DNA of 64,000 nt from Ursus arctos (Eukaryota > Chordata > Mammalia > Carnivora > Ursidae). Positions within the stretch are counted from its first letter, which is position 1; every line of letters starts with the position of its first letter. Below the pieces are notes generated by a model, which did no database searches, was not told the origin of the DNA, and saw nothing but the letters and a program-made list of their open reading frames with translations. Below are positions 1 through 13,430 of the stretch, one piece after another. The stretch is taken from assembly GCF_023065955.2 (NCBI RefSeq), contig NW_026622874.1, positions 9,778,001 to 9,842,000 of the forward strand, in the 5' to 3' direction. Made by a program: the position numbers and the translations under genes.

Positions 1-150
1 AAATCTTATAAAAAATTACTTGAACATAAATGTAAGGGTTTATTTCTGGACTCTCAGTTCCATTCCATTGATTTATGTGTCTATGATCCTGACAGTACCA
101 TACAGCCTGATTACTATAGCTCTGTAGTAAGTTCTTTTAATTTCTTTCTT
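1..150 (-). mobile_element. L1 ORF2 fragment, antisense
   Basis: Resembles the antisense of the L1 ORF2 C-terminal part (GGTTTATTTCTGGACTCTCA, then CCATTGATTTATGTGTCTAT). Cut by the window start. Confidence 0.75.
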
Positions 151-210
151 TTTTTTTTTTTTTTAAAGGTGGCCTTGTTTTATGTCTCTGGGTATAAAAT
201 GAATTAATTA

Positions 211-404
211 GGGGCGCCTGGGTGGCACAGCGGTTGGGCGTCTGCCTTCGGCTCAGGGCGTGATCCCAGAGTTCTGGGATCAAGCCCCACATCAGGCTCC
301 TCCGCTGTGAGCCTGCTTCTTCCTCTCCCACTCCCCCTACTTGTGTTCCCTCTCTTGCTGGCTGTCTCTATCTCTGTCAAATAAATAAATAGAATCTTTT
401 AAAA
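211..404 (+). mobile_element. CAN-SINE
   Basis: Full-length tRNA-derived CAN-SINE with GGGGCGCCTGGGTGGC head, CT-rich middle and AAATAAATAAAT tail. Perfect 15-bp target duplication AAAATGAATTAATTA at 196-210 and 405-419. Confidence 0.95.
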
Positions 405-652
405 AAAATGAATTAATTAAAGTAAATTTAAAGAATAAAACGTAACGACTCAGACGTTTCATTGTGAGTTTACAGAATATTGTGTTTGCTAAATGGCAGT
501 TATGTATTTTCGATAGGTTAACTGGTAAATACTCCTTACCATAAGACACAATTTTATTAGTGATATAAATTTTGAGTCATCAGTTAACTGAAAGATGGCA
601 TACTTGTTTATATGTCCAGTTTACTTAAATTTATTTTTTGCTTTCTTTTTAG

Positions 653-787
<135 letters not shown>

Positions 788-1516
788 TAAGAAGCTAAAA
801 ATTAAGAAATTGTAAATAATTATGGAATGGGCATTTGTAATAGACTATCCTTATTTTGCTCAAGGTAGTTATGTAATTTGAAAATTATTACATGACTGTC
901 CCTTAATCTTCTTAGGAAAACAGTAGATTTCACCCAGCTTTTGGCTCTAGCAAATTTAAATATGCTTCATTTTATCTATGTGGGTAAAATTGCCAAAAGT
1001 AACATTATCTCAGTAAACCATTCTTGGGGGGAAAAAAGACAATGTGATTGCTTTTTTCTTTCATGCTCACAAAATCTACTCTTCAGCTAGGTGGTTTAAG
1101 AAACATTTTATCAGTTTGCAAAAACAGTATCTAGGCTCTAGTTGAAATGCTTCATGATATTTAATACCATAAACTGGCATAATCGTTTGAGTTTTAGGAT
1201 TATGTAATTAGGATTATGTTCTGATTTTTATTGGCTCTTCTTCTCTGTATATGGAGAAACTATACACCTATTTTTGTATCAGTGAGAACTTGGTAGATTG
1301 GCAAACCAAACTTATTTAATAGTAGCTATCTTACAGAATAAATTATTCACATATTTCTTATTTTTCCACATTTAAACAGTTAAGATATTTAAATAAATGT
1401 TTGTGTTCCTTCAATCTGAATGAGGTTCATATTGAAGATATCCTTGATTAAAAGACTGGTCATAATTTAATTTCAGAGATAGCTTTACTTAATTGTACTG
1501 ACTTAGCAGAGGAAAC

Positions 1517-1960
1517 TTGAGGTTTTCAAATACTAGTTGTGTTAGGTCTGCAATTATTAGGTCTTTTAAGGTGCTTGTACCCAATTCCACCCTGGAGCTT
1601 AGGGCCTGGGTTGGTTGCACATGGAAGCATTCTGATTCCCCAAGTGTGGAAGCTCTGAAAAAGACCAAAAAACTGTCGTCTTGGGTTTTAATGGAGGCTT
1701 CATTACACAGTCCTGATTGACTAAGTCATTGGTTACTGACTGATTCAACCTCCAGCCCCTCTCCCCTCCCGAGTTCCAACTCTCAAATCTCATGATTGCT
1801 CCTTTTGGCAACCAGTCCCCACACTTTGGTAGGGTCCAAAAGTCACCTTCATTAATAACAAGACACCCATTTCACCTTTATGTCTCTGAAGCATTTTCAA
1901 AAACTATTGACGAAGACCATATATATATGAGAAATGTATTTTGGTCATCTGGATGACCAA
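1517..1960. repeat. Possible ancient LTR fragment
   Basis: The segment with GGTTTTAATGGAGGCTTCAT and CTCCAGCCCCTCTCCCCTCC resembles LTRs of ancient mammalian retroelements in my memory. It is more GC-rich than its surroundings. The family is not assigned and its edges are uncertain; no coding part is seen. Confidence 0.4.
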
Positions 1961-2169
1961 AGGTATATTTCTTATAAATCATTATGTTATACTAGGACAA
2001 CCTTTTCCTTATAGTAGAGGAAATTTCCTGCAATGATGTATATGTGGAATGCTCTTTGACCATTACTATCAGAGTTTTAATGCTTACAGTATTAAGAGCA
2101 GCTGACTAGACACCAAAGGAATAATTTTTTTGTTTTTGAAAAGATGTAGAGCTTCACTCTTTAAAACAT

Positions 2170-2725
2170 TAAAATAAAAAAATTAACTGTAGTAAAATAC
2201 ACATAACATAAAATTAACTATCTTACTTTTAATATTTCTATTCAGTGATATTAAGTGTATTTACGTTGTTGATACTATCACCACATCCAGCTATAGAACG
2301 ATTTTGATCTTGGAAAGCTGAAACTCTGTACCCATTAAACAATAACTCCTTTTTCTTCCTTCCTTCCCTTGGCAACCACCATTCTTTTTGTCTCTTATGA
2401 ATGTGACTACTCTAGATACCTCATGTAAGCATTTATACAGTATTTGTTTTTCTGTTGCTATTTCATTTTTCACGATGTCCTTAATATTCAAATATGTTGC
2501 AGTATGTGTCAGATTTTCTTTTTTCTTATGGCTGAATAATATTCTGTTGTATGTAAATACACATTTTGTTTCCATTCATCTTTCAGTGGACACTTGAGTT
2601 ACTACTTCTACCATTTTGATATTGTGAATAATGCTGCTATGAACATAGGTGTACACATATATCTCCAAGTCCCTTCTTCCAATTATTTTGTGACTATACC
2701 CGATAGAATAATTTTTAGAAGATCT
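2170..2725 (-). mobile_element. Old L1 3' end, antisense
   Basis: Antisense L1 3' region: CTGAAACTCTGTACCCATTA, GACTACTCTAGATACCTCAT and GGCTGAATAATATTCTGTTG are hallmark phrases of old L1 3' ends. Confidence 0.8.
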
Positions 2726-2845
2726 TGTTTCTTCATTTGCTTATTTTTGGAAAAAGGACATTCATTGTGATGCATGGTTCCCAATAGAATGTATATTTGA
2801 AAAGTGATTACTTTCTCTTTTCCAGTTTAAGAAATGAGTAATCAT

Positions 2846-3050
2846 GGGGCGCCTGGGTGGCACAGCGGTTAAGCGTCTGCCTTTGGCTCAGGGCGTGATC
2901 CCGGCGTTATGGGATCGAGCCCCACGTCAGGCTCCTCTGCTAGGAGCCTGCTTCTTCCTCTCCCACTCCCCCTGCTTGTGTTCCCTCTCTCGCTGGCTGT
3001 CTCTATCTCTGTCAAATAAATAAATAAAATCTTAAAAAAAAAAAAAAAAA
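2846..3050 (+). mobile_element. CAN-SINE, young
   Basis: Full-length copy with a long uninterrupted A tail. Target duplication GAAATGAGTAATCA at 2831-2844 and 3051-3064 is perfect, suggesting recent insertion. It faces an opposite-strand copy 210 bases on. Confidence 0.96.
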
Positions 3051-3260
3051 GAAATGAGTAATCAAATAATATTTTTAAAGAGTTTAAATATAACAAGACT
3101 TTATCTTTTCACATATTGGTCTTAATAGATCTAAATTTGCTATCGTATAGGAATATTTAAAAAAAATTTAAAATGCAGATGATTAATTACATAGGAAAAG
3201 AAAGTGTTTTGATCCTGAGTCAAATATTACCTGTTCTTAAAGTTTGACTCTATTTTTATT

Positions 3261-3468
3261 TATTTTTATTTATTTATTTTTTTAAAGATTTTATTTATTT
3301 ATGTGACAGAGAGACAGCCAGCGAGAGAGGGAACACAGCAGGGGGAGTGGGAGAGGAAGAAGCAGGCTCATAGTGGAGGAGCCCGATGTGGGACTCGATC
3401 CTGGTACGCCGGGATCACGCCCTGAGCCGAAGGCAGACGCTTTAACGACTGCGCTACCCAGGCGCCCC
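3261..3468 (-). mobile_element. CAN-SINE
   Basis: Full-length minus-strand copy: T-rich tail at the left, AGGCGCCCC at the right. Target duplication TGACTCTATTTTTA at about 3245-3258 and 3469-3482. Confidence 0.95.
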
Positions 3469-4099
3469 TGACTCTATTTTTAGGTCCTGTGAGTTCAATG
3501 AAAGATTAATTTAATGCAAATAAAAGTTTTGAAACACTTTTTTTTTAATAGAGTTAAGGGGTTGGAGGTGTTTTTATTAATGGTAACATATCCTAATTTT
3601 ATATATGGTATGTCTCAAAAATATACAAGAGAGAAGTTTCTTTTTCCAATAATTATAGTCTAGTTTATTTGGACCAATCCTTCCACTGAGAACAACTAAA
3701 ATATTCTTAATTAAAGACTTTTTAAAAATTGTCCTAAAAAAATTGTCCTAAAAGTAACAAGAAACTTGCCTTGATAGTAAGGGATTATCAGTCCAAAATG
3801 GAAGGGAAAAAGTGAGTCCAGAAGAAGTGAGCATGAAAGCTACATTCTCCCTGAAGATGTTTGTCAATCCAAGCATTTATAAACTTTAGTCTTGATGGCC
3901 TTGAAGGTCAAGGTGGACCGAAACAAAGCTCAGGACCCAAATCAAGTATGGATTCCTATAGCAGACTCTCCACAGTATGCTGGGACACTCCCTTCCCCAA
4001 AAGGGCCACCTCCTTAAGGTACAGATGAAACGGAAGGAAGGTAACCTTGTAATATCTAATATAAAAGAAATCCTGAGTGTACCGCATATGCAAAATTTT

Positions 4100-4495
4100 T
4101 CTTGATTTGGCTTCAGCCAGCTACCTGTAAGTTCTCAGAGCATAGCATGTTTCTTTACTCTGTGTTTTGCTTGCACTATTCTTTCTTCGTGGGATGTTCT
4201 CCTGCTTTGCCATGTACCTCCCACCTACTTGGCAAATTTAAATCCATCCTTCAATTCTTGGCTCTTAGCTGTAGTATACCTCTCTAGTTGCCCTAGGCAA
4301 ATGTAGGCATTCCTTCCTGTACTCATCGTACTTTGTGGATGATTAGATTATTATATTATGTTTGTTTGCATGTTGCTCACCATTAGACAGTAATTTCTTT
4401 GGGACAATGACAGTTTTTTTCTTTTTTGCTTCCTCGACACTTAGTAGTTTACCTGCCACATAGTAGGTGCCCAATAAATATTAGTAAAGGAAAGG
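4100..4495 (+). mobile_element. L2 3' end
   Basis: Ancient L2 in sense: TTCGTGGGATGTTCTCCTGC, then GACAGTAATTTCTTTGGGAC, ending with CATAGTAGGTGCCCAATAAA, the standard L2 3' terminus. Confidence 0.8.
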
Positions 4496-4618
4496 CAAGG
4501 AATTTCTGTATTCAATTTCTTAGGTAGGGGTATGGGTTGAATTTAGAGAGGAGTGATTTTTACCAAGAGATTGAAGAACCAATATTTTCTATCTGGGTAC
4601 TCCTGGACCAAGCTTAAG

Positions 4619-4803
4619 GTTTATTTTATTTTATTTTTTAATTTATTTTTGCGAGAGAGAGAGCTAGTGTGGGGGGGAGGGGCAGAGGGAGAAGCAGACT
4701 CCCTACTGGGTGGGGAGCCCGATGTGGGACTCAATCCCAGGACCCTGGGATCATGACCCAAGCTGAAGACAGACGCCTAACCAACTGAGCCACCTAGGTG
4801 CCC
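4619..4803 (-). mobile_element. CAN-SINE, older
   Basis: Diverged minus-strand copy ending CCACCTAGGTGCCC, with target duplication CAAGCTTAAG at 4609-4618 and 4804-4813. Confidence 0.9.
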
Positions 4804-5123
4804 CAAGCTTAAGTTTTTGGAAGCATTGTATGTGACATGATGAAAGAGGAAAGAGATACCTGCTTGGCCAGCTAGATTAACCTGATGATCAGTAAAGTCA
4901 TAGATGTTACAACTAGTTCACATTCACATTTATTACTAATTCCAGTTATCAATATGTCATTTACATCATCAATTAAGTTACTCTGCCAACTTTTACCTCT
5001 CTAGGCCATTATTCTTAGGTGTTTTCTGAATAAGTATTTTAATGCATTGATTCAAGGAAAGCATAAATAAGAAAATAAATCCAGCTATCAAAAATAATAA
5101 CCACTTGCAATTGCATATCATTT

Positions 5124-5333
5124 AAAATTTTTTTTTCTTTTTTTAATTAAAGATTTTATTTATTCATTTGAGAGAGAGAGAATGAAAGAGAGAGAATGAG
5201 AGGGGGGAGGGTCAGAGGGAGAAGCAGACTTCCCGCTGAGCAGGGAGCCGGATGCGAGGACTCGATCCTGGGACTCCAGGATCATGACCTGAGCCAAAGG
5301 CAGTTGCATAACCAACTGAACCACCCAGGCGCT
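5124..5333 (-). mobile_element. CAN-SINE, older
   Basis: Minus-strand copy ending CCACCCAGGCGC, with target duplication TTGCATATCATTT at 5111-5123 and 5334-5346. Confidence 0.92.
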
Positions 5334-5519
5334 TTGCATATCATTTTTTAAAAAAATCAACCTTATCACTGTTTACCTTCAGTAGAATGCATACCTATAT
5401 TGATTGTATAGTTTCAGTTTTGACAATTAAAAACAAATTCTAACCTTTGTTGGAATTACTAATTGTATACACATGAGTACTTGTTCTTCCAACAATTGTC
5501 TATTAATAAATTAGGGAGA

Positions 5520-6060
5520 GAGTGGTTCAAAATGAAGTTAACATGGTGGGCAGTGGTCAGACAGTAGGCTTGATAGGCAGTATTAAGGAGTTTACATTTT
5601 AGTGTAATTGAAATAGTTACTGGAGTGTATTAAACATGCAGGTGATATGATTTGCATTTTTAAAAGATAGCTCTGGCTGCTGTTTGGAGAGTAGAGTTTG
5701 AGTAAGATCAGAAATAGGAGATAGGAGGCCATTGAGTCATAGCAGTGAGAAGAGATGTTGGTTTAGACAAAGATACTGGCATCGAGGTGATGAGAAGTAG
5801 TTTGGAATGTATCTTGGACCTGAATTTGCTGGTGGATTTTACATATTTTATATTTTATGTGTGTGTGTGTGTATATGTACAGTATATATTTTACTGTTTT
5901 ATAGTGGATGAGGGAAAGAGATGTGAAGGATTATTCTTTAGTTTTTGGCTTGATCAACTGTGTGGGTGGGTATTGCTGCCATTGAGATGAAGACGGAGAA
6001 TACTGGAAGGGGAGTAAGTTTGGAAGAAGACATCTGAAATCAAGAGATTGGTCCAAAAGG
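5520..6060 (-). mobile_element. L2 fragment, antisense
   Basis: Diverged antisense L2 body (GATAGCTCTGGCTGCTGTTT, GGAGGCCATTGAGTCATAGC). A GT repeat lies at 5859-5872. Confidence 0.6.
5859..5872. repeat. Short GT repeat
   Basis: Seven GT units inside an antisense L2 fragment. Confidence 0.8.
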
Positions 6061-7019
6061 AAAGAGCTTCAACTCTTTACTCTTTAAATCTTGATTACAT
6101 TAATAAAGAAATCCATCTCAATTTGTGAATAATATGTGATATGTCAGTACACATATTAGTGTATCGAGCTCTTTTGTTTCTGAAGCTAAATGGAGATAAA
6201 TCATGAACTGTTAACAATAACGTCTGCTGAATGTGACTAAAGCAAAGCCAAAGGCCTGTCGGATGAAGAAACTAATACATACACTACACAGTGACTTTTA
6301 TATAGTTAGCTACTTGGTAGACCATGCTAAAATAGCTGCCAGAGTTAAAGGTCATGATATCTGTCTCGTTTAAAGGCTTTACATTAATTATTCTCTGTGT
6401 TATTTTTTATACCTTAGTCTTACAGATCTTAGTGTCTTACACTTGAAGAGAGGAATAAAAGATTTTAAAATATTTCACAGACAGTTTTATCCTCCATTGG
6501 CTTTGGTTGATGCAGGTGCAAAAGACACCCCCCTTTTTTATTTGACCCTAATTATATGTGCATTATATGTGTAAGATTTACTGTGGAGTAATTTATGGTA
6601 CTTAGCAAATCCTTATTTTGGCTATAACCCTGTAACCTAGGTCTTAAATAAAATGAAGTGACTTAAATATTCAAAGTGGTCAAGGTAAATAGCTGCTAAT
6701 ATTCATCCCAGATGTATTTTACGATTTGGTGTGGTAGTCTCTGATAAGAATTTGGCAGTTAGTGTTATATAGTAAATACTCACTTAAAACCAAACCCAAA
6801 ATAAAGTTGAAATATATTTTCCTAAGTTTGTTTTAAAATTTAAAAACGCCTGGAAAAATTGAAAAAAATAATACAGTGAACATCCACAGATAGGTTTTTT
6901 TTTTTAAAGCAGTTGAGCCCAAGTTGGAGGCATCATGCTCTTCATTCATGAATGCTTCGGCATATATATCTACTAAGAACAAGAACATTATTTTAAAAAA
7001 TACGTAATATTGAATATGA

Positions 7020-7672
7020 AGTTGATCCCTATTACTTGTGGATTTCATATTTGCAAATTTGCCTACTCATTGAAATTTACTTTTTACCCCTAAGTCAATA
7101 CTTCCAGTTGCCTTCCTGGTCATTCATGGCCATGCACATGAGCAGAGTGGCAAAAGAATTAAGTCACTCAGTACACACATCAACACTCACATTACCAGCT
7201 GAGATAAACAGGGCGGCACTCTGACTTATTTCAGCTCTCATACTGTAAACGTACTGTATCTTTTTCGTGGTCTATTTCATGTCTCATTTTTGCATTTTTG
7301 TGCTTTTTATTGATGATTTCACAGTTTAAAATGTCCCCAGGTATCATGCTGAAATACTGTCTCATGGTCCTCAGCACAAGAAGCCTGGGGTGTTTCTTAT
7401 GGAGAAAAAAATGTTAGATAAGCTTCGTTTAGGCATGACTTAGAATGCTGTTGGCCATGACTTCAATGTTAATGAGTCAACAGTATATATTAAATTAGGT
7501 CTTTAAACAGAAACATGTAAAACAATGCTGTGTATTTATTGACTGATTGAAGAAAATGTTGTAGCAAGAGGCTCAAAGGAACCTAATCACATATTTCCCT
7601 TGGAGCAGTGATTCAGTACTTGTTAATTCAGTGTTGGCAGTGACCTTTCAGGAACGATGAGAGCCAACTATA
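7020..7672 (+). mobile_element. Tigger-like DNA transposon remnant
   Basis: Resembles a TcMar-Tigger element with most of its transposase deleted. Near 7331 the phrase TTTAAAATGTCCCCAGG corresponds to the transposase start, and 7417-7500 to its helix-turn-helix part (GATAAGCTTCGTTTAGGCAT, AATGTTAATGAGTCAACAGT). The frame is broken by shifts and stops. Subfamily not assigned. Confidence 0.65.
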
Positions 7673-7992
7673 TGCTATTATATATATGATTTTCTATCTG
7701 ACGATGTACACACATAATACATACACATGTGTACATTTATGGTCTGTATTCACATTTTCTCTTTTCTTTATACTGTCCTATACATGCCTCTTTCTATCCA
7801 AGCTCCATCCATCATTTCACATAGTTGTCATATTGCCTTAGTCTCTTTTAGGATACTTCGTTCAACTGTTTGGTCTTTCATGATAATAATATGTTAGTTG
7901 TTTTACCGTTGTATTAATATAGAAGAACAGTTGTTATATAGAATGTTTCTCAGTTTGGATTTGTCTGATTGTTTCTTCATGAATAGATTAAA

Positions 7993-8190
7993 ATTAAAAA
8001 CATTTTATTTTATTTATTTTTTTAAATAATTTTTTATTATGTTAGTCACCATACAGTATATCCTTAATTTTTGATGTAGTGTTCCATGATTCATTATTTG
8101 CATATAACACCCCAGTGCACCATACAATATGTGCCCTCCTTAATACCCATCACTGGCCTATCCCAACCCCCCACCCCTCTCCCCTCTGAA
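7993..8190 (-). mobile_element. L1 3' end, antisense (carnivoran type)
   Basis: Short 3' fragment with TTAGTCACCATACAGTATAT and GTGTTCCATGATTCATTATT, a phrase common in carnivoran L1 3' UTRs read backwards; T-rich left end is its A tail. Confidence 0.75.
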
Positions 8191-8194
8191 GCCA

Positions 8195-9275
8195 TTTTAG
8201 CTAAGAATTCTCCACAGGTGACATTGTGGTACATGATATTAGTTTGTCCCCTTACTGGTAATGTTAAGTTTGATCTCTCCATTGTGTAGGTATGTTTACC
8301 CTTTGCAATTAATAAGCTGTTTGTGAAGTGATATGTTGAGACTGTGTGAATATTCTTTTTCATAACAATCTTTCTTACATTGGTTTTAGTGTTGATTCTT
8401 GCCTTAATCAGTTGTTAAAATGTAGTTACAAAATAGTGATTTTTTAATTGTCATTCCTTCTACATTTATTAATTGACATTGTTTTGTAAATAAGAACATT
8501 TCCTTTGTCCCTTCCACTTTTTTGAAAAGATCACTTTGGGATTATAGGTTTTTTTTTAATTCAGCATATTAGAATTTGTTACTGATAATGCTTTTTGATG
8601 CTTAAATTACCCCAGTTGTTCGGTGGGGCACTTAAAGCCAACTTTGTCTGTATTTTGATGTATTCTTATTTTTTTGAGCACATTTTTTAAAGCACACCAG
8701 CTTCCCATTGCATTAAATTCTCGTTGTACATACATTGTGGGGATGTACCATAATTTATTCAATAAGTCTCCTGTGCTTTGCTGTTATGAATAGGTCATTA
8801 AATAACTTTGTGCATTTTTTCTTGTATAGACTTGTCTGGTCAAAGGGTGAATGCGTGTGTGGTTTTGTGAAGTACAGCTGAATTCCTCTCTGTTAGTTTT
8901 GTACCATCTAGTTCTCCCCCCAAAAATGGTGAAGAGCCTGTTTCCCTGTAGGCTCACTTACATAATGTGTTGTCAAACTTGAATTTTTGCCAATCTGAAA
9001 AGTGAGAATTAGTTTCTCACTGTAGCTTCAGTTTGCATTTCCCATTTGAACAAAGTTGGATATTTTCTCACATTGTTAAAGGCCCTTTGTATATCTTTTT
9101 GTGGACTATGTATTCAGATCTTTTGCCCATTCAATTAAAAAACCTCAAATTTTGTTTAGTTTCTTTCTCTCAATTTTTAAGCACCTAATATTAGGGAAAT
9201 TTGTTCTTTATCTTCACTGTATGTTGCAAATATTTACATATTTATTTTAAACTTTATTTCTGTCACAGGAATTCT
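8195..9275 (-). mobile_element. Old LINE sequence, antisense
   Basis: Diverged antisense LINE stretch; 9025-9130 (AGTTTGCATTTCCCATTTGA, TTTTGCCCATTC) is like L1 3' sequence, while 8280-8500 (TTTGCAATTAATAAGCTGTT) is like another old L1 3' region. Probably more than one copy. Confidence 0.6.
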
Positions 9276-9281
9276 AGTCTT

Positions 9282-9475
9282 TGTTTATTTTTAACGATTG
9301 TATTTATTTGAGAGAGCACGAGTGAGGGAGCACAAGCAGGGGGAGTGGCAGAGGGAGAGGGAGAAGCAGACTCCCCATTTAACAGGGAGCCCAATGTGGG
9401 GCTCGATCCCAGGACCCTGAGATCATGACCTCAGTGGAAGTCAGATGCTTAACTGACTGAGCCACTCAGGCACCC
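9282..9475 (-). mobile_element. CAN-SINE, older
   Basis: Minus-strand body with GATCATGACC and GAGCCACTCAGGCACCCC; it sits in old antisense LINE sequence. Target duplication is short and eroded (about AGTCTT), so the left edge is approximate. Confidence 0.85.
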
Positions 9476-9636
9476 CACAGTCTTGAAATATAATTAAGGA
9501 AGGAGATGTTGGGACTTCTGCTGTAGTTTCATCTTACCATTTCATGATTCATTTAAATTCGGTTTATTTTTATTTCTTTATCCTGGAAGGGAATAACTAA
9601 AAATCATATAGTAAACAGTTTCAAAAGTAAGTCAGA

Positions 9637-9840
9637 GGGGCGCCTGGGTGGCTCAGCTCGTTAAGCATCTGCCTTCGGCTCAGGTCATGTTCTCAGGGTC
9701 CTGGGATCGAGCCCCACATTGGGCTCTCTGCTCGGCGGGAAGTCTGCTTCTCCCTCTCCCTCTGCCGGTACCTCTGCTTGTGCTCTGTCGTTCACACTCT
9801 CTCTCTCAAATAAATAAATAAAATCTTAAAAAAAAAAAAA
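9637..9840 (+). mobile_element. CAN-SINE
   Basis: Plus-strand copy from GGGGCGCCTGGGTGGC to an A tail of about 14. Flanks share AAGTCAG/AGGTCAG imperfectly. It lies 437 bases upstream of exon B. Confidence 0.92.
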
Positions 9841-10277
9841 AGGTCAGGATGGTCCTTTCTTTCTCCCCACCCCTGTACCTTCTCTCCAATCCTAAAAGTA
9901 ATTTGTGTGAAGTCAATTACCTGAGAAATATAGGAAAATATTTTATAAATAATGAAAATCATCTATTCTTGTCTCTTGTTTCTCTCTCTCCCTAATGAGT
10001 CAGATACACCAAATAGGTGGAAATATATATATTTAATTTTCACAGCACTGTTCCTGTTTATGGTACTTACTCTTCGTCACATCTCAGAGAGAAAAAAAGA
10101 AAATATGTGAGATTTTGATTTTTAAAAAAATTACATTAGTTTGGAATCAAATGATAATTTTTTATTGAGATAGTAAGAATGTTAATGAGAATTTATTCCT
10201 GGCTATGATTATATTAAATATGAATGTTTCTTTCTAGGAAATAATAAATTACCAAGAACTTCTTTTCTGTGTTTTAG

Positions 10278-10525
<248 letters not shown>

Positions 10526-10768
10526 AACAGCATATAGTTGTATTTTATTTTCCCATCCATTTTCACAATTTTGGCTTCGAACTGGAGATTTTAGTCAATT
10601 TATATTTATTGTGAGTAGTGATACATTTGAATCTATTCATTTATCATACTGTTTTCTATTTGTGTGTGTGTTTTTTTTAATTTCCTGTATACATTTCCCT
10701 CATCCTTTTGTCTTCCTTTAAAATTGCTTGAGGATTTTGCTTTTTGTTTATTTTGTTTCTGCTACTTT

Positions 10769-10970
10769 TTTTTTTTTTTTAAAGATTTTATTTATTTATT
10801 TGACAGAGATAGAGACAGCCAGCGAGAGAGGGAACACAAGCAGGGGGACTGGGAGAGGAAGAAGCAGGCTCATAGCGGAGGAGCCTGATGTGGGGCTCGA
10901 TCCTGGAACGCCGGGATCACGCCCTGAGCCGAAGGCAGACGCTTAACCGCTGTGCCACCCAGGCACCCCA
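10769..10970 (-). mobile_element. CAN-SINE
   Basis: Full-length minus-strand copy with perfect target duplication TGTTTCTGCTACTTT at 10754-10768 and 10971-10985. It lies 305 bases downstream of exon B, in opposite orientation to the copy upstream of that exon. Confidence 0.96.
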
Positions 10971-11821
10971 TGTTTCTGCTACTTTCATGGAAGATAGACA
11001 TTCATGTTTCAGAAGAATAATTAACAAAGCCTGAAATAAATAAATACCTTTGCCCTTCTCCTGAATTAAGCACCTTAGAACATTATAATCTCTTTATCCC
11101 TTGTCCAATTTTACATGCTTATGTTGTTCTGAATTTAGTTTTATCTTTTCTCTCATAAATTAAATATTATCATTATGTCATTAGCTAGTATTTGTTTAGA
11201 TTTACCTACATATTTATCCATCCCTTTGGCTACTCTACCACAGATTGTCCTTATAGGCTCACTGTGTACCTAAAGTACATTCTTTCCAGTTCCTTTAGTG
11301 AGAGGTTAATAGAAACAATTTTCATTTCCTAGTGTTCTTCTCTTCATTCCTTCCTTCCCTTTTCATCTCTTTCCAGAAAATGAAGAATTTTATACCAATT
11401 CGTCAAGGGTAGTTTTGCTGGATATTTGCTGGATATCTAGTTTGATAGTTATTTTATTTCAGATGATACTCCACTGTGTTCTCACTTTATTGTTAAAATT
11501 GAAAGCTCAGTCATCAGTCTATCTGTGGTTTCTTTATAGTTAATTTGTCTCTCTTCCTTGGCTGCTTTTAATTGTGTTTTTCTTTGCTGCTTTTTTTCCT
11601 TCATTAATATCTCCACAGTGTATTTAGGTTTGGGTTTCCTTTTTATTTGTCATACTTGGAATTTATTGATGTTTTTGGTCTGAGAAATTGGCATCTTGAA
11701 AAAATGTGGGAAGCTTGCAATCAATAGGTCTTTGGTTATTCTTTACCTTTTCCATTTTTTTCTCTTGTAATTCTGATTAGATGTATGTTGAGTTTATTCC
11801 ATCTTTCATTAAACTTTGTTT

Positions 11822-12833
11822 TTTTTAATTGAAGTACAAAACACATAGGCAAAGTACATAAATCCGAAGTATATAGCTTAGTAAATTATCAAAAAGTAAA
11901 TCTATTAATGTAACAACTACCTAAGGTCAAGAAATATAAAAGCATTAAGTATCCCAGAAGCCCTCTTATTCTGACTTCTAATAATTTGTGAAATTCATTC
12001 ATGCTGGGTGCAGTTATAATTTGTTAATTTTCATTGCTGTATAGCATTCCATGGTGTGAATGTCCCATGACTGATTAATCTCTTCTACTGTTGATGAAAA
12101 TATTAAATTTGATTTCCCATTTGGAGAACATTCCTTTACGTGACTCTCAGTACATAAATGCATGCACTTCGTTGGGTAGATACTAGAAGTAAACTTGCTT
12201 GGTCATAGGACACCTATTTGTTTATTTTAGAGGTATTACCAAATAATTTTCCAAAATAATTATAACAACTTATATTCCTGCCAGTAGTATATAAGAGTTC
12301 CTATTGTTGCTCATCTTTGCCAACAATTGGTATTATTAGTCTCTAATTTTGGCAACTTACATAGTGTCCTCTTATGGTTTCAAATGCCTTTCCCTGTTGA
12401 TGCTGCTGATGTCGTGCATCTCTTCATGTGGTTATTGGCTATTTGGATATATTCTTTTGTCAGGTGCCTATTCAGATGTCTTTCCTAATCTTCCCATTGG
12501 ATTTGTCATTTTATTTCATTTTTTACTTATAGGAGTTTCTTAATCTCTTTTGCATATGAACCTGTCTTTTCCTACTCTGTGGCTATATTTTCACTTTCCT
12601 AATCGTGTCTTTGGATGAACAAATGTTTTAATGTTGTCTAATATTTTGGTCTTTTCCTTTATTATGAGTCCTGGTCAAAATATTTTTTCCTATCTCGAGA
12701 TTATGGAGATATTCTATTTTCTCTTTTAAAAAGTTAATTGTTTTGTCTTTGCATTTAGATCTTATAATTCACCTGGATTTGATTTTTGTATTATTATGAA
12801 GTTGGAGTAAACTTTTTTTCTCCATATGGATTT
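11822..12833 (-). mobile_element. Older L1, 3' part, antisense
   Basis: Antisense L1 starting at its 3' end (TTAATTGAAGTACAAAACAC), passing the typical TTCATTGCTGTATAGCATTC and reaching ORF2-type sequence at TCCATATGGATTT, where it is cut by the younger L1. It resumes at 18484. Confidence 0.8.
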
Positions 12834-13430
12834 TTGTATTAACATAATTTATTTCTTGGAAAATTAAATCAGAATCCCAAATAGCATACAGACGAAGAGG
12901 CATTCTCTAGAAGGACATTTTAACAGTATATACCCATTTGCCAAAGGTGTTTTTTGCTGAATACATATACATTGTAGTTGGAATAGAATATTTTTTCAAA
13001 ACTGAAACTCTATCCATTGAACAGTTCTGCTCTTCCCTCTTCCCTCCGCCCCTTACAGCCTCCATTTTATTTTGTTTCTGAGTTTGCTTGTTTTTTGATA
13101 TCTCATATAAGTACAATCATGCAGTGTTTGTATTTTTCTGACTGGTTCATTTTAGTTACGATAATGTCCTCAAGGTTCATCTATGTCAATCTGTGACAGG
13201 ATTTGCTTCTTTTCTAAGGCTTAATACTTTCCCATTGTATGTATATCCCATATGGTCCATTTACTTGTCAGTGGACATTTGGGCTGTGTCTACCTATTGG
13301 TTATTGTAAATAATGCTTCAATGAACATAGGGGTGCAAATTATCTCTTTGGGATCCTGTTTTAAATTTTTTGGGTGTATATACTCAGAAGTGGGTTTGCT
13401 GGATCATATGATAATTCTATTTTTAATTTT

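Larger units (their letters stand above)
1..652 (+). other. End of upstream DCAF6 intron
   Basis: Bases 1-150 are a piece of antisense L1 ORF2 sequence. A plus-strand CAN-SINE with perfect target duplications fills 196-419. From 420 to 652 is AT-rich intron with nothing recognisable except the pyrimidine tract and AG of the acceptor. Confidence 0.85.

Noticed and set aside
2846..3050. tRNA-like gene signals in many places
   Set aside because: The A/B-box-like heads belong to tRNA-derived SINEs with poly(A) tails and target duplications, not tRNA genes.
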